In this document: positions 35,587-45,441 of the stretch, piece after piece | Numbering within the stretch: the stretch's first letter is position 1 | How the letters are laid out: the number at the start of each line of letters is the position of its first letter | Notes under the pieces: model-generated | Told to the model about the DNA's origin: nothing | Database searches by the model: none | Seen by the model: the letters and a program-made list of their open reading frames with translations, nothing else | DNA from: Sorangium cellulosum | GTDB taxonomy: Bacteria; Myxococcota_A; Polyangia; Polyangiales; Polyangiaceae | Assembly (NCBI RefSeq): GCF_002950945.1 | Contig: NZ_CP012673.1 | Location: forward strand, 13,879,501 to 13,943,500 | Length of the DNA: 64,000 nucleotides | Direction: 5' to 3' | Position numbers and translations under genes: made by a program

Positions 35587-35780
35587 CGGCGGCAGGTTAG
35601 CCGAACTCTCGCAAAGACACACTCGGGGAGCGCCCCCCCGGGCGACCGTGGACGCGCAGGTTCTCCCGTGCGGCCCGGATCGCGCCGTCCCTCACACTGG
35701 ACTACAGTGGTGGCGGAAGTGGCACGGGCGGTGTTTCCGCGCGTGCTCCAGCGTGACCGCTCGCCGCGCGGCGTGTTGTT

Positions 35781-36506
35781 CTAGACGTAGCGCTGCTGCG
35801 GGGTCTTCTCCGCCTGCGGCGGGGTGGCGGCGCTCGCCGCGCCCTCGGCGAGCGGGGAGGTGTCGAGGTGCGCGAGCAGGTCGGCGGGACCGTCATAGAC
35901 CGCGATGGCGCCTTCGAGCCCGGTGTCGGTCCAGCCGCCCGAGCGGAAGCCGATGGTCTTCAGGCCGGCCCTGGCCGCCGCCTCGATGTCGTAGGGCGTG
36001 TCGCCGATCATCACGACCTCCTCGCGGGGGAGCCGCAGATTGTCGAGCGCTGCCTGCACGATGTCCGGGTCCGGCTTGGAGCGCTCGGCGTCGCTCGACG
36101 AGGTGGCGCTCTCGACGACCCCGTCCGCGCCCGCGATCTTGAGGAGCTCGCGGAGCTTCTCCTTCTGGGCCGAGCTCGCGATGACGAGCTTGAGGCCGCG
36201 ATCGCGGAGCTCCTTGAGGAGCTCCGTCGCGCCCGGCAGGGCGCGGAGCTCGGGCAGGAGCTGCTTCATGAAGATCTCCGAGCAGCGCGCGCTCACCTTC
36301 TTCCCTTCGGGGCTGTCGCTCTCCAGCCCCCCCGTCACCGCGGGCAGGAGCTTGTCGCCCCCCATCCCGATCATCCGCCGCACCTCCTCGAACTGGACGG
36401 TGTACCCGAACTCCTTGAGCGCATCGACCCAGGCGCGCGCGTGCGCGTCGTTGCTGTCGACCAGCGTGCCGTCGACATCGAATATCACGCCGCGAATCGC
36501 TGTCAT
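35781..36506 (-). CDS. HAD-family hydrolase (phosphoglycolate phosphatase/beta-phosphoglucomutase group)
   Basis: The 241-residue protein has HAD motif I FDVDGTLVDSN, motif II VIASSA, a lysine in SKPDPD and motif IV IGDTPYDIEAA, with a helical cap between motifs I and II. It is probably a small-phosphate phosphatase; the substrate is unknown. AGGA lies upstream of the ATG. The C-terminal 25 residues are low-complexity and unusual for the family. Confidence 0.85.
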   Translation of the reverse strand: MTAIRGVIFDVDGTLVDSNDAHARAWVDALKEFGYTVQFEEVRRMIGMGGDKLLPAVTGGLESDSPEGKKVSARCSEIFMKQLLPELRALPGATELLKELRDRGLKLVIASSAQKEKLRELLKIAGADGVVESATSSSDAERSKPDPDIVQAALDNLRLPREEVVMIGDTPYDIEAAARAGLKTIGFRSGGWTDTGLEGAIAVYDGPADLLAHLDTSPLAEGAASAATPPQAEKTPQQRYV

Positions 36507-36642
36507 GATCCTGGTCCTCTCTCTCTGTCGTCCCGATTGCGCCGAATCGACGCTGTTGGCTGCAATGGCCTGTCCGGCGCCGCGCCGGTCGCCCGCCGTC
36601 GTTATTCGTCATTCGTCGGCGGCGGCGCGGCCGCTCGTCCGC

Positions 36643-37002
36643 TCAGCCGCCTTTCTCGTGGCTCCTGATGGTCAGCATGTAAGCGATGATCGCGTCCACG
36701 TCCGCGTCCGGGATCTCTCTCTCGGAGAAGGCCGGCATCGCGCCGAGCCCGCTCCGGATCTGGAGCCGGATCGCCGCGGCGGGCGCCGGCTTGTTGTTGA
36801 GCCCCGGCCCGAGCCCTCCTGCGCCGCCGGGGTGGCACTGGTCGCAGAATTTGGCGAAGAGGACCTCGCCCCGCCGCTCCGGGGGCTCGTCGAGCGGGGG
36901 TGGCCCGAGCTCTGGCTCGCTCCTCCGGGAGGAGCCGCAGCCGACCGCGAGCCCGAGGGCCGCGCCGAGGAGAACACCGAGGACTGCGCGCATCGTCATC
37001 AT
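36643..37002 (-). CDS. Cytochrome c lipoprotein
   Basis: The 119-residue protein has a lipoprotein signal (GAALGLAVGC), a haem-binding CDQCH and a distal methionine ligand in AMPAFSE. The ATG at 37002 or 36999 follows GAGGAGG. It sits 13 bases after the sugar dehydrogenase gene and most likely takes electrons from that enzyme at the membrane. Confidence 0.85.
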   Translation of the reverse strand: MMTMRAVLGVLLGAALGLAVGCGSSRRSEPELGPPPLDEPPERRGEVLFAKFCDQCHPGGAGGLGPGLNNKPAPAAAIRLQIRSGLGAMPAFSEREIPDADVDAIIAYMLTIRSHEKGG

Positions 37003-37015
37003 CCCTCCTCGCCTC

Positions 37016-38518
37016 TCAGCCTGCCGCTGCCGCCCGGGTGATACGGAAGAGCGCGCCCGTGCCCTGCTGGGGTCTGGCGCCCTTCTCATCCATGAGCATG
37101 ACGCCGAAATCGACGACATAGAGCGACCGCCCCGCGCGATCGAAGCGCACGGTGATCGGCCGCTCGAGGCCGCCGTTCTTCAGCCGCGACGCCGGCCCGT
37201 TGTCCTTGCCGCGGTTGACCGCGAAATCGCGGACGACGCCGGTCTTCAGGTCCACCCGGACGACCTTGAAGCCGACCGGGTGCAGGACCTTGCCCACGTC
37301 CGGCGCCTGGTCGCCGAACTGCGCGACGAACGCGTCGCCGACGTGTCCGAACGCGGGGGCGCGCGAGATGTCGATGCCGTTCGACGAGCTGTGCACGGCG
37401 AAGAACGCGGCGGGCTGCGGCGGCGGGTTCGGCAGCACCTCGAGCAGGGGAGGGGGCGGCTTCTTGCCCGGCGGGGCATACCGGTCCTGCGCGACCGGGC
37501 GGCCGTCGGCGTGATCGGGCCAGCCGTACCAGGTGCCCGGCGTCACGGCCCAGAGGTAGTCGGCGTTGCCCCAGACCGGGCGGCTGCCGCGCTCGTCATA
37601 GCCGTTGTCGGTGACGAAGAGCTTGCCGTCGGGCGAGAACGCGATCCCGAACGGATTGCGGAAGCCCCACGCCACGAGGTGGAGCGTGCCCCCGCGCGGC
37701 GGAATGCGCATGACCGCGCCGCTGCAAGGCACCTTGCCCGGGATGACCTGGCCTCTCTGGGTCTGCGTGCCGAACGGCACGAAGGCGCCGGTCGTGGCCT
37801 CGTCGTCCTCGTCCTTCGTGAGCGGGTTCGGCCCGGTGAGCCCGGCGCCGGTCAGCGTCACGTCCTTGCAGGGGACGTCGTGGAACTCGGGGTGTCGCTT
37901 CAGCCAGCCGAACTTGTAGTTGTCCTCGCCCACGACACCGGAGTTCGTGGCCGTGCCCTGGCCGAAGTAGATGTTGCCGTCGGGCCCGAGCACAGGCCCG
38001 TTCGTGTGGTGGTCGCCCAGGCTGGGCAGCCCCTCGGCGAGCGTCTGCGTCTCGCCGCCCGGCGCGATCCGGAGGATCTTGCCCCCGTCGCGCACGCCGC
38101 CCTCCGAGACGATGAAGGCGCCGTCGGCCCACGTGACCCCGGTCCACGGCGGGTTCCTGCCCGTCGCGACCACCGAGGTCGCGCCGCCCGGCTCGATCCG
38201 GAGCAGCCTCGGGGTGGTGAACACCTCGCCGTAGGAGTAGCCGGCCTCGGTGACGTAGACCTGCCCGGCGTCGTCGAACGTGACGCCCGTCGGGAACGTG
38301 AGCCCGGTGGCGACCACCTCGATGACGTACCCGTCGGGCAGCTCGATGTCCGTGGTTCGGATCACCCGGGTGGGCGGCGGCGGCGCCGTCTCGCCGCCGC
38401 CGGAGGAGGAACGCGCGCTGAAGCAGCCGGCCTGCGCCGCGGTCGCGGCGAGCCCGAGGAGGAGCGCCGGCCTGAGCCGCGAGCGCAGCGGCCGACGGAT
38501 CGTTGCTTGACCTTTCAA
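37016..38518 (-). CDS. PQQ-dependent glucose/sorbosone dehydrogenase-type protein
   Basis: The 500-residue secreted beta-propeller has LPDGYVIEVVATGLTFPTGV at the start of the fold, GRNPPWTGVTWADGAFIV, WGFRNPFGIAFSPDGKLFVTDNG and ELPDG-type blades, as in soluble glucose dehydrogenase and sorbosone dehydrogenase relatives. No ATG fits. A TTG at 38518 with GGAG five bases upstream gives a signal peptide (LRPALLLGLAATAAQAG) followed by Cys, possibly lipidated. It is paired with the cytochrome c lipoprotein. Confidence 0.78.
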   Translation of the reverse strand: MKGQATIRRPLRSRLRPALLLGLAATAAQAGCFSARSSSGGGETAPPPPTRVIRTTDIELPDGYVIEVVATGLTFPTGVTFDDAGQVYVTEAGYSYGEVFTTPRLLRIEPGGATSVVATGRNPPWTGVTWADGAFIVSEGGVRDGGKILRIAPGGETQTLAEGLPSLGDHHTNGPVLGPDGNIYFGQGTATNSGVVGEDNYKFGWLKRHPEFHDVPCKDVTLTGAGLTGPNPLTKDEDDEATTGAFVPFGTQTQRGQVIPGKVPCSGAVMRIPPRGGTLHLVAWGFRNPFGIAFSPDGKLFVTDNGYDERGSRPVWGNADYLWAVTPGTWYGWPDHADGRPVAQDRYAPPGKKPPPPLLEVLPNPPPQPAAFFAVHSSSNGIDISRAPAFGHVGDAFVAQFGDQAPDVGKVLHPVGFKVVRVDLKTGVVRDFAVNRGKDNGPASRLKNGGLERPITVRFDRAGRSLYVVDFGVMLMDEKGARPQQGTGALFRITRAAAAG

Positions 38519-38799
38519 GAGATCTCCCTGGCGTCGATGCAATTCACATCGTGCGGCCGGCGGCCGCCTCCCCGGAATGTGCTGCGAGGCAAGCCACGCG
38601 GCGTTCGAGCGCGGCTCGAGCAACGCACATGCCGGACGCTGCGGCGCCGCGACGGGGCACCACGCCGGCCGGGGACGTGGCAACCTGGCGGCGCTTGTGG
38701 CAATTCGCCACGCGACACGCCGGCCTGTCCGGGAAGGCCGCCGAGCCGCTTGCCATCCGGCGGCGCAGCTCCGATCCTGCGGCCGCGCCGGAGATCGCC

Positions 38800-39570
38800 A
38801 TGGCCGACTGGGATCCTGCTCAATACCTGAAGTTCGTGGACCACCGGGCACGTCCGGCCGTCGACCTGATCGGCAGGATCTCCCTCGGCGGGCCGGGCGA
38901 GATCGTCGATCTCGGCTGCGGCGCGGGCAACATCGCCCGCCTGCTCGCGCAGCGCTTCCCCGACCGGGGGATCGTCGGCGTCGACAGCTCCCCGGACATG
39001 CTGGCCCAGGCGCGCGCGGCCGTCCCCGGGGCGCGTTTCATCGAGGGGGACATCGGCCGCTTCGTTCCGGACGCGCCGCCGGCGCTGATCTTCAGCAACG
39101 CCGCGCTCCACTGGCTGGACGACCATACGTCGCTGTTCCCCGCGCTCTTCGGGCGCCTCGCGCCGGGCGGCGTGCTCGCGGTCCAGATGCCCAGGAACCA
39201 CGGCGCGCCGTCGCACACGGCGATGGTGGAGGTGAGCCGGATGCCTCGCTTCCGCGACAAGCTGGCGCCCGTGGTGCGGGAGAGCCCGGTCGCGGCGCCT
39301 CAGGCCTATTACGCCATGCTCGCGCCGCGCGCCGCGCACCTCGACGTCTGGGAGACGGAGTACCTGCACGTGCTCGAGGGCACGAACCCGGTCGTCGAGT
39401 GGACGAAGGGGACGGCGCTCCGGCCGCTGCTCGGGGCGCTCGACGAGGCCGAGCGCGCCGGCTTTCTGGAGGAGTATGCCCGCCGGATCGCCGCGGCGTA
39501 CCCGGCGGCGCCGGACGGCAAGACGTTGTTCCCGTTCCGGCGGCTGTTCCTCGTCGCCAGCGCGCGGTGA
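38800..39570 (+). CDS. tam: Trans-aconitate 2-methyltransferase-like
   Basis: The 256-residue class I methyltransferase begins MADWDPAQYLKFVDHRARPA, a start typical of Tam, and continues with VDLGCGAGNIARLLA, VGVDSSPDMLA and SNAALHWLDDH. Tam esterifies trans-aconitate, relieving aconitase inhibition. GGAG precedes the ATG by six bases. The 38,519-38,799 interval upstream shows no gene. Confidence 0.85.
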   Translation: MADWDPAQYLKFVDHRARPAVDLIGRISLGGPGEIVDLGCGAGNIARLLAQRFPDRGIVGVDSSPDMLAQARAAVPGARFIEGDIGRFVPDAPPALIFSNAALHWLDDHTSLFPALFGRLAPGGVLAVQMPRNHGAPSHTAMVEVSRMPRFRDKLAPVVRESPVAAPQAYYAMLAPRAAHLDVWETEYLHVLEGTNPVVEWTKGTALRPLLGALDEAERAGFLEEYARRIAAAYPAAPDGKTLFPFRRLFLVASAR

Positions 39571-39604
39571 CGCACCTCCCGCCGCGACGGGGGCGCCGGG
39601 CCGG

Positions 39605-40021
39605 TCAGCGGGTGTACTCGATGCCGCTGACGCCTTCGCCCTCGGGGAGCACGGTCACGAGCGCCTGGGCCCCGAAGGACTGCGACGAGAGCGCGGAGCG
39701 GACGGCGACGAGCCAGGTCCGGTCGCTCTGTCGCGCGACGACGATGACGCACCGCTCGCCTTGGGGTGTGCCGGCGCGCGCCGCGGCCTCCTCGACCCCA
39801 CGCGCCGCGGCGGCGTCGCAGCCGCGGACGTCGAAGCGGCGGTTCGAGAGCGCGGTGAGCGCCATGTTCGCCGCTCTCCTGACCGCGCCGGCGTCGGTCG
39901 CGGGCGCGGCGTCGGTCGCGGGCGCGGCGTCGGTCGCGGGCGCGGCGGGGGGCGCGGGCGCCGGGCCGCACGCCGAGGCCAGCGCCGCGAGGAGAGGGGC
40001 CCATCGGGTGATCGTGCGCAT
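39605..40021 (-). CDS. Small lipoprotein with Ala-Thr-Asp repeat linker
   Basis: The 138-residue protein has a lipoprotein signal (LLAALASAC), a linker with three copies of APATDA encoded by an 18-bp tandem repeat (about 39890-39945), and a compact C-terminal domain with two cysteines (FDVRGCDAA; GERCVIVV). Not recognised. The family is probably lineage-specific. Confidence 0.65.
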   Translation of the reverse strand: MRTITRWAPLLAALASACGPAPAPPAAPATDAAPATDAAPATDAGAVRRAANMALTALSNRRFDVRGCDAAAARGVEEAAARAGTPQGERCVIVVARQSDRTWLVAVRSALSSQSFGAQALVTVLPEGEGVSGIEYTR

Positions 40022-40080
40022 CGCGGCCCTGTCCTATCGCGGCCCCGGCGCCACGGGAAGCCCTCGCGCTCGGCCGCGGT

Positions 40081-41178
40081 TCAGGCGGTCGCCTGGCTCC
40101 GCCGGTCGGAGGTGATGTCCGCGATGGCCGCGAGCAGGGCGTCGTTCTGCTCGGGCGTGCCGACGGTGATGCGGAGCCGGTCGTTGATGCGGGGCGCGTC
40201 CCAGTAGCGGACGAAGATCGCGCGGTCGTGGAGCGCGCGGTAGAGCGCCTGCGCGGGCACGCCGCCCTTCGGCGGCGCGGCGAGGACGAAGTTGCTCTGG
40301 CTCGGCGCGACGGTGAAGCCCCGGTCCGTGAGCGCCGCGGTGAGGCGGATCCGCTCGGCGATCACCTTCTTCCAGCTCTCCCTGGCCTCGTCGCGCGAGC
40401 GCAGCGCGGCGACGGCGGCGGCCTGCGAGAGGACGTCGGTGTTGTAGCTGTCGCGCGCCTTGTCGAGCGCCTCGATGATCCGCGGGTGCCCGAGGCCGTA
40501 GCCGAATCGGAGGCCGGCGAGCGAGTAGCCTTTGCTCAGCGTCCGGAGCAGGAGCACGTTGTCGAGGCCCCGCGCCGGATCGAGCAGCGGGATCGCGTCG
40601 GACTCCGCGAAGTCCACGTACGCCTCGTCGATCAGGAGCACGCCCCGGAACGCCCGCGCGAGGCGCTCGAGTTTGTCGAGCGGCTCGAGCCGCCCCGACG
40701 GCGCGTGCGGGTTGACGAGGAGCGCGAGCCGGCAGCCGCGGTCGTTCAGCTGGGCCGCGAAGTCCTCGGGCACCGACCAGTCCTCGTCGAGCGGCACCTG
40801 GCTCACGGTGGTGCCGTGGATGTCCGCGAGCACGTCGTAGAGCGAGTAGGTGGGGTACGTCTCGCCGAGGCCGCGGCCGCCGGGCTCGCAGTACACGGTG
40901 ATCGCCATGCGCAGCAGCTCGTCGCCGCCGTTCGTGGCGATCACCTGCTCGGGCGACAGGCCGTGGAGCCGCGCCGCCGTCTCGCGGAACTGCTGCGCCC
41001 TCGGCGGCGGGTACCGGCGCAGCTGGTCGGCCGAGACCTCATGGATCGCCTCGATCACGGCGCGCGGCGGCGGGTACGGGTTCTCGTTCGTGTTCAGCTT
41101 GACCACGTCGGCCACGAGCGGTTGCTCGCCGGGCGTGTAGGGCGTGAGGCGGTGGATGTTGTCGCGTTCGTACACCAT
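40081..41178 (-). CDS. hisC: Histidinol-phosphate aminotransferase
   Basis: The 365-residue aminotransferase has LNTNENPYPPP, TNGGDELL, NPHAPSG, LIDEAYVDFAE, the PLP lysine motif RTLSKGYSLAGLRFGY and a C-terminal RITVGT. These are HisC features. The start MVYERDNIHRLTPY at 41178 fits the family. No other his gene is adjacent. It is an ordinary histidine-biosynthesis step unless it is a paralogue used on another amino acid. Confidence 0.88.
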   Translation of the reverse strand: MVYERDNIHRLTPYTPGEQPLVADVVKLNTNENPYPPPRAVIEAIHEVSADQLRRYPPPRAQQFRETAARLHGLSPEQVIATNGGDELLRMAITVYCEPGGRGLGETYPTYSLYDVLADIHGTTVSQVPLDEDWSVPEDFAAQLNDRGCRLALLVNPHAPSGRLEPLDKLERLARAFRGVLLIDEAYVDFAESDAIPLLDPARGLDNVLLLRTLSKGYSLAGLRFGYGLGHPRIIEALDKARDSYNTDVLSQAAAVAALRSRDEARESWKKVIAERIRLTAALTDRGFTVAPSQSNFVLAAPPKGGVPAQALYRALHDRAIFVRYWDAPRINDRLRITVGTPEQNDALLAAIADITSDRRSQATA

Positions 41179-41755
41179 GGCAGCGCCGAGCTTTCGCCCG
41201 GCGCCCCGCCGGACACAAGCGCGTCGGCGTGTGCGCCTCGAGCGTGCAGGAGAGGACGCCGCGCGGAGGTTGCGCTGACGCGAAGCAGGGCAGCGACCCC
41301 GGCGACGATCAGGCGCCGCAGGGGCAACGGGCTCCCCGTCCCGCCCCGTCGCGAGCGACGCGGCGCGCGCCGAGCATTCTTCAGCGACTCGCAGGCTGGC
41401 CAGAGCGCCAGAACGGCTCGCCGACCGCGCACTCGTTGCGATGCACCCCGGAGAACAGATGATTTCTGTCGATTGCTCGCGCGGCGTGCGCCCCCGCTCG
41501 CCGCAGCGCCGCAGGGCCTGATCGAGCCCGGCGCGACCGGGCGTGCGGGTACGCCCAAGCCGTTGTATTTGCTCGTCTTTTTCGGCAGGAGGCCCCGGTT
41601 TCCGGCCCTGGCGAGTTGGGACAATGTCCGTCCGATCGATCCCTTTACGGACGGGTCGAAGGTGACCATCCATGGTAGACCCAAAGAACACGGCGTGACG
41701 GACGGAGTGCTCTCGCAAGCCGCGCGCCGGACTGCTTCGTTTTGGAGGAGACTTC
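41179..41755. other. Intergenic stretch with no gene seen
   Basis: Long frames here are unsupported shadows. I see no RNA gene or strong repeat in these 577 bases; promoters for the divergent genes on each side are expected. Confidence 0.5.
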
Positions 41756-42349
41756 ATGGAAAAGATCTCGCTCACGTACTTTGTTGACTTCGTGCTCAAG
41801 GCCGGGACGCCCAAGCTGACCGGCGTCAGGGAGTTCAAGGAGCGGAAGGATGAGCTCCACACGGACTTCTACAGGCAGGTGAGAGAGGCGATCGTCGACA
41901 TGCACAGGAGCGGAAAGCCGACCAGCGTGCTCGACACCTTCCTCGCCGCCCAGCACGACGACCGGCGCCGCCGCATCTATCCGTCGGTCGTCCAGGGATA
42001 CCGCAAGTTCCTCGCCTCCGGGAATATGACGTGGTTCGAGCCGCCCGCGGCGACATACCGCCTCGGTGATCTCGAGATCAACGTCAATCCGGAGCTCGGG
42101 CTCGTCATCGACGGGACGCCTCACGTGATCAAGATGTATTTCCGCGGAGAGCCCCTGTCGTCCAAGCGCGTCTCGGTCGTGCTGAACCTGCTGATGAACG
42201 GCCTCGCCGAGAGCACGCCGGGCGGCGCCTTCGCGGTGCTCGACGTGCGCAACGCCAAGATTCACACCTTCAAGGTCCCGAACCCGCGGATCAACTTGCT
42301 GCTCCGCGGCGAGGCCGCCTCCTTCGCCACCATCTACACCGGGCTGTGA
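41756..42349 (+). CDS. Hypothetical protein, 197 residues
   Basis: A clear GGAGGAG precedes the ATG, so the gene is convincing. The protein (MEKISLTYFVDFVLKAGTPK) has no signal peptide or membrane segment. It has a charged N-terminal half and a beta-rich C-terminal half (TYRLGDLEINVNPELGLVIDG; HVIKMYFRGEPLSSKRVSVVLN; RINLLLRGEAASF). I do not recognise the family. Base composition is slightly lower in GC than in its neighbours. It stands alone between hisC and a phosphodiesterase gene. Confidence 0.7.
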   Translation: MEKISLTYFVDFVLKAGTPKLTGVREFKERKDELHTDFYRQVREAIVDMHRSGKPTSVLDTFLAAQHDDRRRRIYPSVVQGYRKFLASGNMTWFEPPAATYRLGDLEINVNPELGLVIDGTPHVIKMYFRGEPLSSKRVSVVLNLLMNGLAESTPGGAFAVLDVRNAKIHTFKVPNPRINLLLRGEAASFATIYTGL

Positions 42350-42504
42350 CCGCCGCCCCGCCGGGCGCGGCCGAGGCGCCGTGCCCGGCGCTTGCGCGGG
42401 AGCTCACGGCGGAGGGGAGGGCGCGCACCTCGAAGCCCGCGGCCCCGGCCCTCCCCGCTCACCGCGGCGCGTGACCGGGGCGCTCTCCGCGATCCGGCGG
42501 GCTC

Positions 42505-43095
42505 TCACGGCAGCCAGCGCTCGCCCGTCTCGCAGCTCATGTGCCGCACCTTCATCGCGCCGGCCTCGATCTCGAGCACCCCGTACACGATCGGCAGCGG
42601 AGGGCGGCGAGGCCCGATGGAGCCCGGGTTGAAGACCACGAGGCCCTTGTCGCGCGCCACGAAGGGCACGTGCGAGTGGCCGCAGACGATGAGATCGGCG
42701 CCGCTCCTCCGCGCCAGCTGCGCGGCGTCGGCGCGGATCTTCGGCCCGTAGACGGCGATGTGGAGCATCACCAGCGTCATCACCGGGGCGCCCTCGCGCT
42801 CGAGCGAGAGGATCGCCACGTCGGGCACCCCCGGCGCGCCCGCGTCGATGTTGCCGCGCACGGCCACGACCGGCGCGAGGGCGCCGAGCCGATCGAGGAC
42901 CGACAGGTCGCCGATGTCGCCCGCGTGCAGGATGGCGTCGGGCCGCTCCGCTTCGATGCGCCGCTCGGCGTCGGGGTGAGGCGCGCTGTGGGTGTCGGCG
43001 ACGACGACGAGCCGGATCCCCCCGTCGTCGCGCAGGCGGAGGGGCACGTGGCGCTCGGCGAGCGCGGGGCTCTTGTGGGTCCTGGAGGAGCGCAT
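42505..43095 (-). CDS. YfcE/MJ0936-type metallophosphoesterase
   Basis: The 196-residue protein has the calcineurin-like signature: VVADTHSA, GDIGD, VRGNID, H in MLHIAVYG, and CGHSHVP with NPGSI. The family hydrolyses phosphodiesters; the natural substrate is usually unknown. The ATG at 43095 has no clear ribosome-binding site, so the start is less certain. Confidence 0.85.
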   Translation of the reverse strand: MRSSRTHKSPALAERHVPLRLRDDGGIRLVVVADTHSAPHPDAERRIEAERPDAILHAGDIGDLSVLDRLGALAPVVAVRGNIDAGAPGVPDVAILSLEREGAPVMTLVMLHIAVYGPKIRADAAQLARRSGADLIVCGHSHVPFVARDKGLVVFNPGSIGPRRPPLPIVYGVLEIEAGAMKVRHMSCETGERWLP

Positions 43096-43421
43096 GGCGT
43101 GGGGAGGCAGCCCGAGGGCGGCCCGGCATTCAAGCCGCTCCGGGCCGCGCGGTCCACCCGCGATCGCCCCTGCTCGGAGCCGGCGGCCGGCCGGGCGACG
43201 CGCGCTGCACGAGCCGCGCAGCGGGGAACCTGCCCGTGTCCAACGGGCGGTGACGGCACGGTGAAACGTCGTCTGCGTCGGGGTAGAGTGTCCGGTCATG
43301 GCCTCCGCTCCGCTCCGTTCCGTGCATCCGTCGTCCTCGTTTGACGGGCGCGAACCCCGTCGCGCATGCCGGGCCCTGCCCCTGCGCCCGGCGCGTCGCG
43401 CGACCGGCTGAACGGATCTGC

Positions 43422-45441
43422 ATGAACACCGGATTGGATGTCGTCGCAACGCTCCACGACCTCTTGCAGCGCGCCGTGTCGAGCGTGCCCGGCGCGCAGC
43501 GCGGCGGCCTGCTCGTGCGCGCCGGTGGGCGCCTCGTTTACAGAGCGGCCGCGGGGCTCGATCGGCTCGTGCCGAGCCCGGGGCACGTGCCGTCGGACGG
43601 CGGGCTCCTGGCCGCGTCCGCGCCGTTCGGTCCCGCCGCCGCGCCCGAGGCGGCGCGAGGGCCGCGCGTCGTCTCCGCGGCCGCGTGGTACCGGGCGCAC
43701 CTGCCCGGGGCCTCCGAGGGGCCTGGCTGGCCGCCGGAGGGCGCCCACGTGCTGGTCATGCCGGTGCTCCTGTTCGGAGCGCCGGGCGCGTACGTCGCGC
43801 TCGAGCACCCGGACGCCGCGCAGCTCTCGGGCGGGGGCGGCGAGCGCCTGGAGAGCGCCCTCCGGCGCATGGGCGTCGCGCTCGAGCGGCGCAGCTTGTT
43901 CGACGAGGAGGCGCACGTCGCGCAGGAGATCCGCCTGCTCGAGGAGGTGCTGAACGCCGTCGCCGAGTCGGTCGACGTCGTCGAGCTCATCGAGACGCTC
44001 GCGGACGGGATCAGGAGCGTGCAGACGGGCCCGCAGTGGGCCTCGATCGACCTGGCCCTGCTCGACGGCGCGCGGGGCGGGCCCGGCGCGCCGGGCGCGG
44101 CGCAGGCCGGCGGGAGGATCCGCCTCCACCGGGCGCCCCGCCGGCCCCTGACGTCGTACTGGAACAACGTGCACGACGGCGCGATGGACGCCGGGCGCGA
44201 CCTCGGGGCCGACGTGCAGTTCAAGCTCGCGCGGGCCGAGGGCTCCGTCACGCAGGGCGGGCTCATCGAGGAAGGGATCCGCCGGGGCGTCCGGGGGATC
44301 GTCATCGCGCCCGTCGACCCGGTCGCGCTCGAGCCGAGCATCCGCCGCGCCGCCGACGCGGGGATCCCGGTCGTCGCGATCGATACGCCGCTCATGGAAG
44401 GGACGAGCGCGGCGCTCTACATCGGGACGGACAACCGGGCCGCCGGGCGGCTCGCAGGCGAGATGATGCTGCGGCTCCTGCCGGAGGGCGGCGCGGTCGC
44501 CGCCCAGTGCGTCTCCACGACGGTGCTCAACGTCCGCGAGCGCATCGAGGGCTTCCGGGAGGCGGTCGCCGGCACCACGATCCGCCTGGAGCCGCCCTCG
44601 GAGAGCCAGTTCGAGCAGGCGCGCGCGCTCGAGCTCGCCAGGGTCTCGCTGCAATCGCGGCCCGACATCGCCGGCGCCTTCGGGGTCTGCCGAGGACTTG
44701 CTCATCGAGGAGGAGTCCCTGATAGGCCGGGCGATCCGCTCGTCCAGCTCGCTGGTCATCGACGTCGCGTCGAGCGAGCACCAGCACCTCCCCGAGGTCG
44801 TCGCGGCCCGCGCGAAGGGCGCGCGCACGCTGGCCTTCGTGCCGCTGCGCTCCCAGGACGCGGTCGTCGGGGTCCTCCTCCTGAGCAGCGAGCGGGCTCA
44901 CGCCTGCTCGGTGAGCGACCTCGCGCTGCTCGAGCGGGTGGCCGCCGTGGCGGCCGTCGTGCTCGAGAATGCGCGGCTGCTCTCGCGGATCAAGGATCGG
45001 ACGAGGGAGCTCGAGGCGCTGAACCGCCGCCAGGAGGCGCTCCTCGACACGATCGCCGAGCTGTCGAGCCCGGTGGTGCCCATCGCGCGCGGCGTCCTGG
45101 TGATGCCGATCGTCGGCGCGCTGGACGTGCAGCGGTCCGGCCGCTTCATCGAGGCGCTGCTGCAGGAGATCAGCGAGCACAAGGCGCGCGTCGTGATCAT
45201 CGACGTCACCGGGATGGCGGTCGTCGACGCCAGCGCGGCGAACCACCTCGTGCAGGCCGCGCGCGCCGCCGCGCTGCTCGGGACCGAGGTGGTGCTGGTC
45301 GGGATCGCGCCCCAGGCGGCGCGGCTGATGGTCGAGCAGGGGCTCGATCTGGGCGACATCGTCACCCGCTCCACGCTGGAGCTCGGGTTCGTGTACGCGC
45401 TCGGCAAGGCGGGCGGCCGGATCGTCTACCGGCGCGCCTGA
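43422..45441 (+). pseudogene. Broken sensor gene: GAF-like, periplasmic-binding, GAF and STAS domains
   Basis: The first frame, from ATG 43422, gives a GAF-like N-terminus, a helix, then a sugar-binding-protein domain (YWNNVHDGAMDAGRDLGADV; GIVIAPVDP; GIPVVAIDTP; YIGTDNRAAGRLAGEMML) that stops matching at about 44690 (AFGVC). A second frame (about 44695-45441) begins inside a GAF domain (LIGRAIRSSSSLVID) and continues through a coiled coil to a complete STAS domain (VVIIDVTGMAVVDASAANHL), as in stressosome RsbR proteins. The last third of the binding domain and the start of the GAF domain are missing, so this is a deletion with a frame change. Confidence 0.7.

Noticed and set aside
38530..38550. 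Possible fifth operator upstream of the sugar dehydrogenase (GATGCAATTCACATC)
   Set aside because: Only one TGCA half-site is present and the second half does not match at the conserved spacing.
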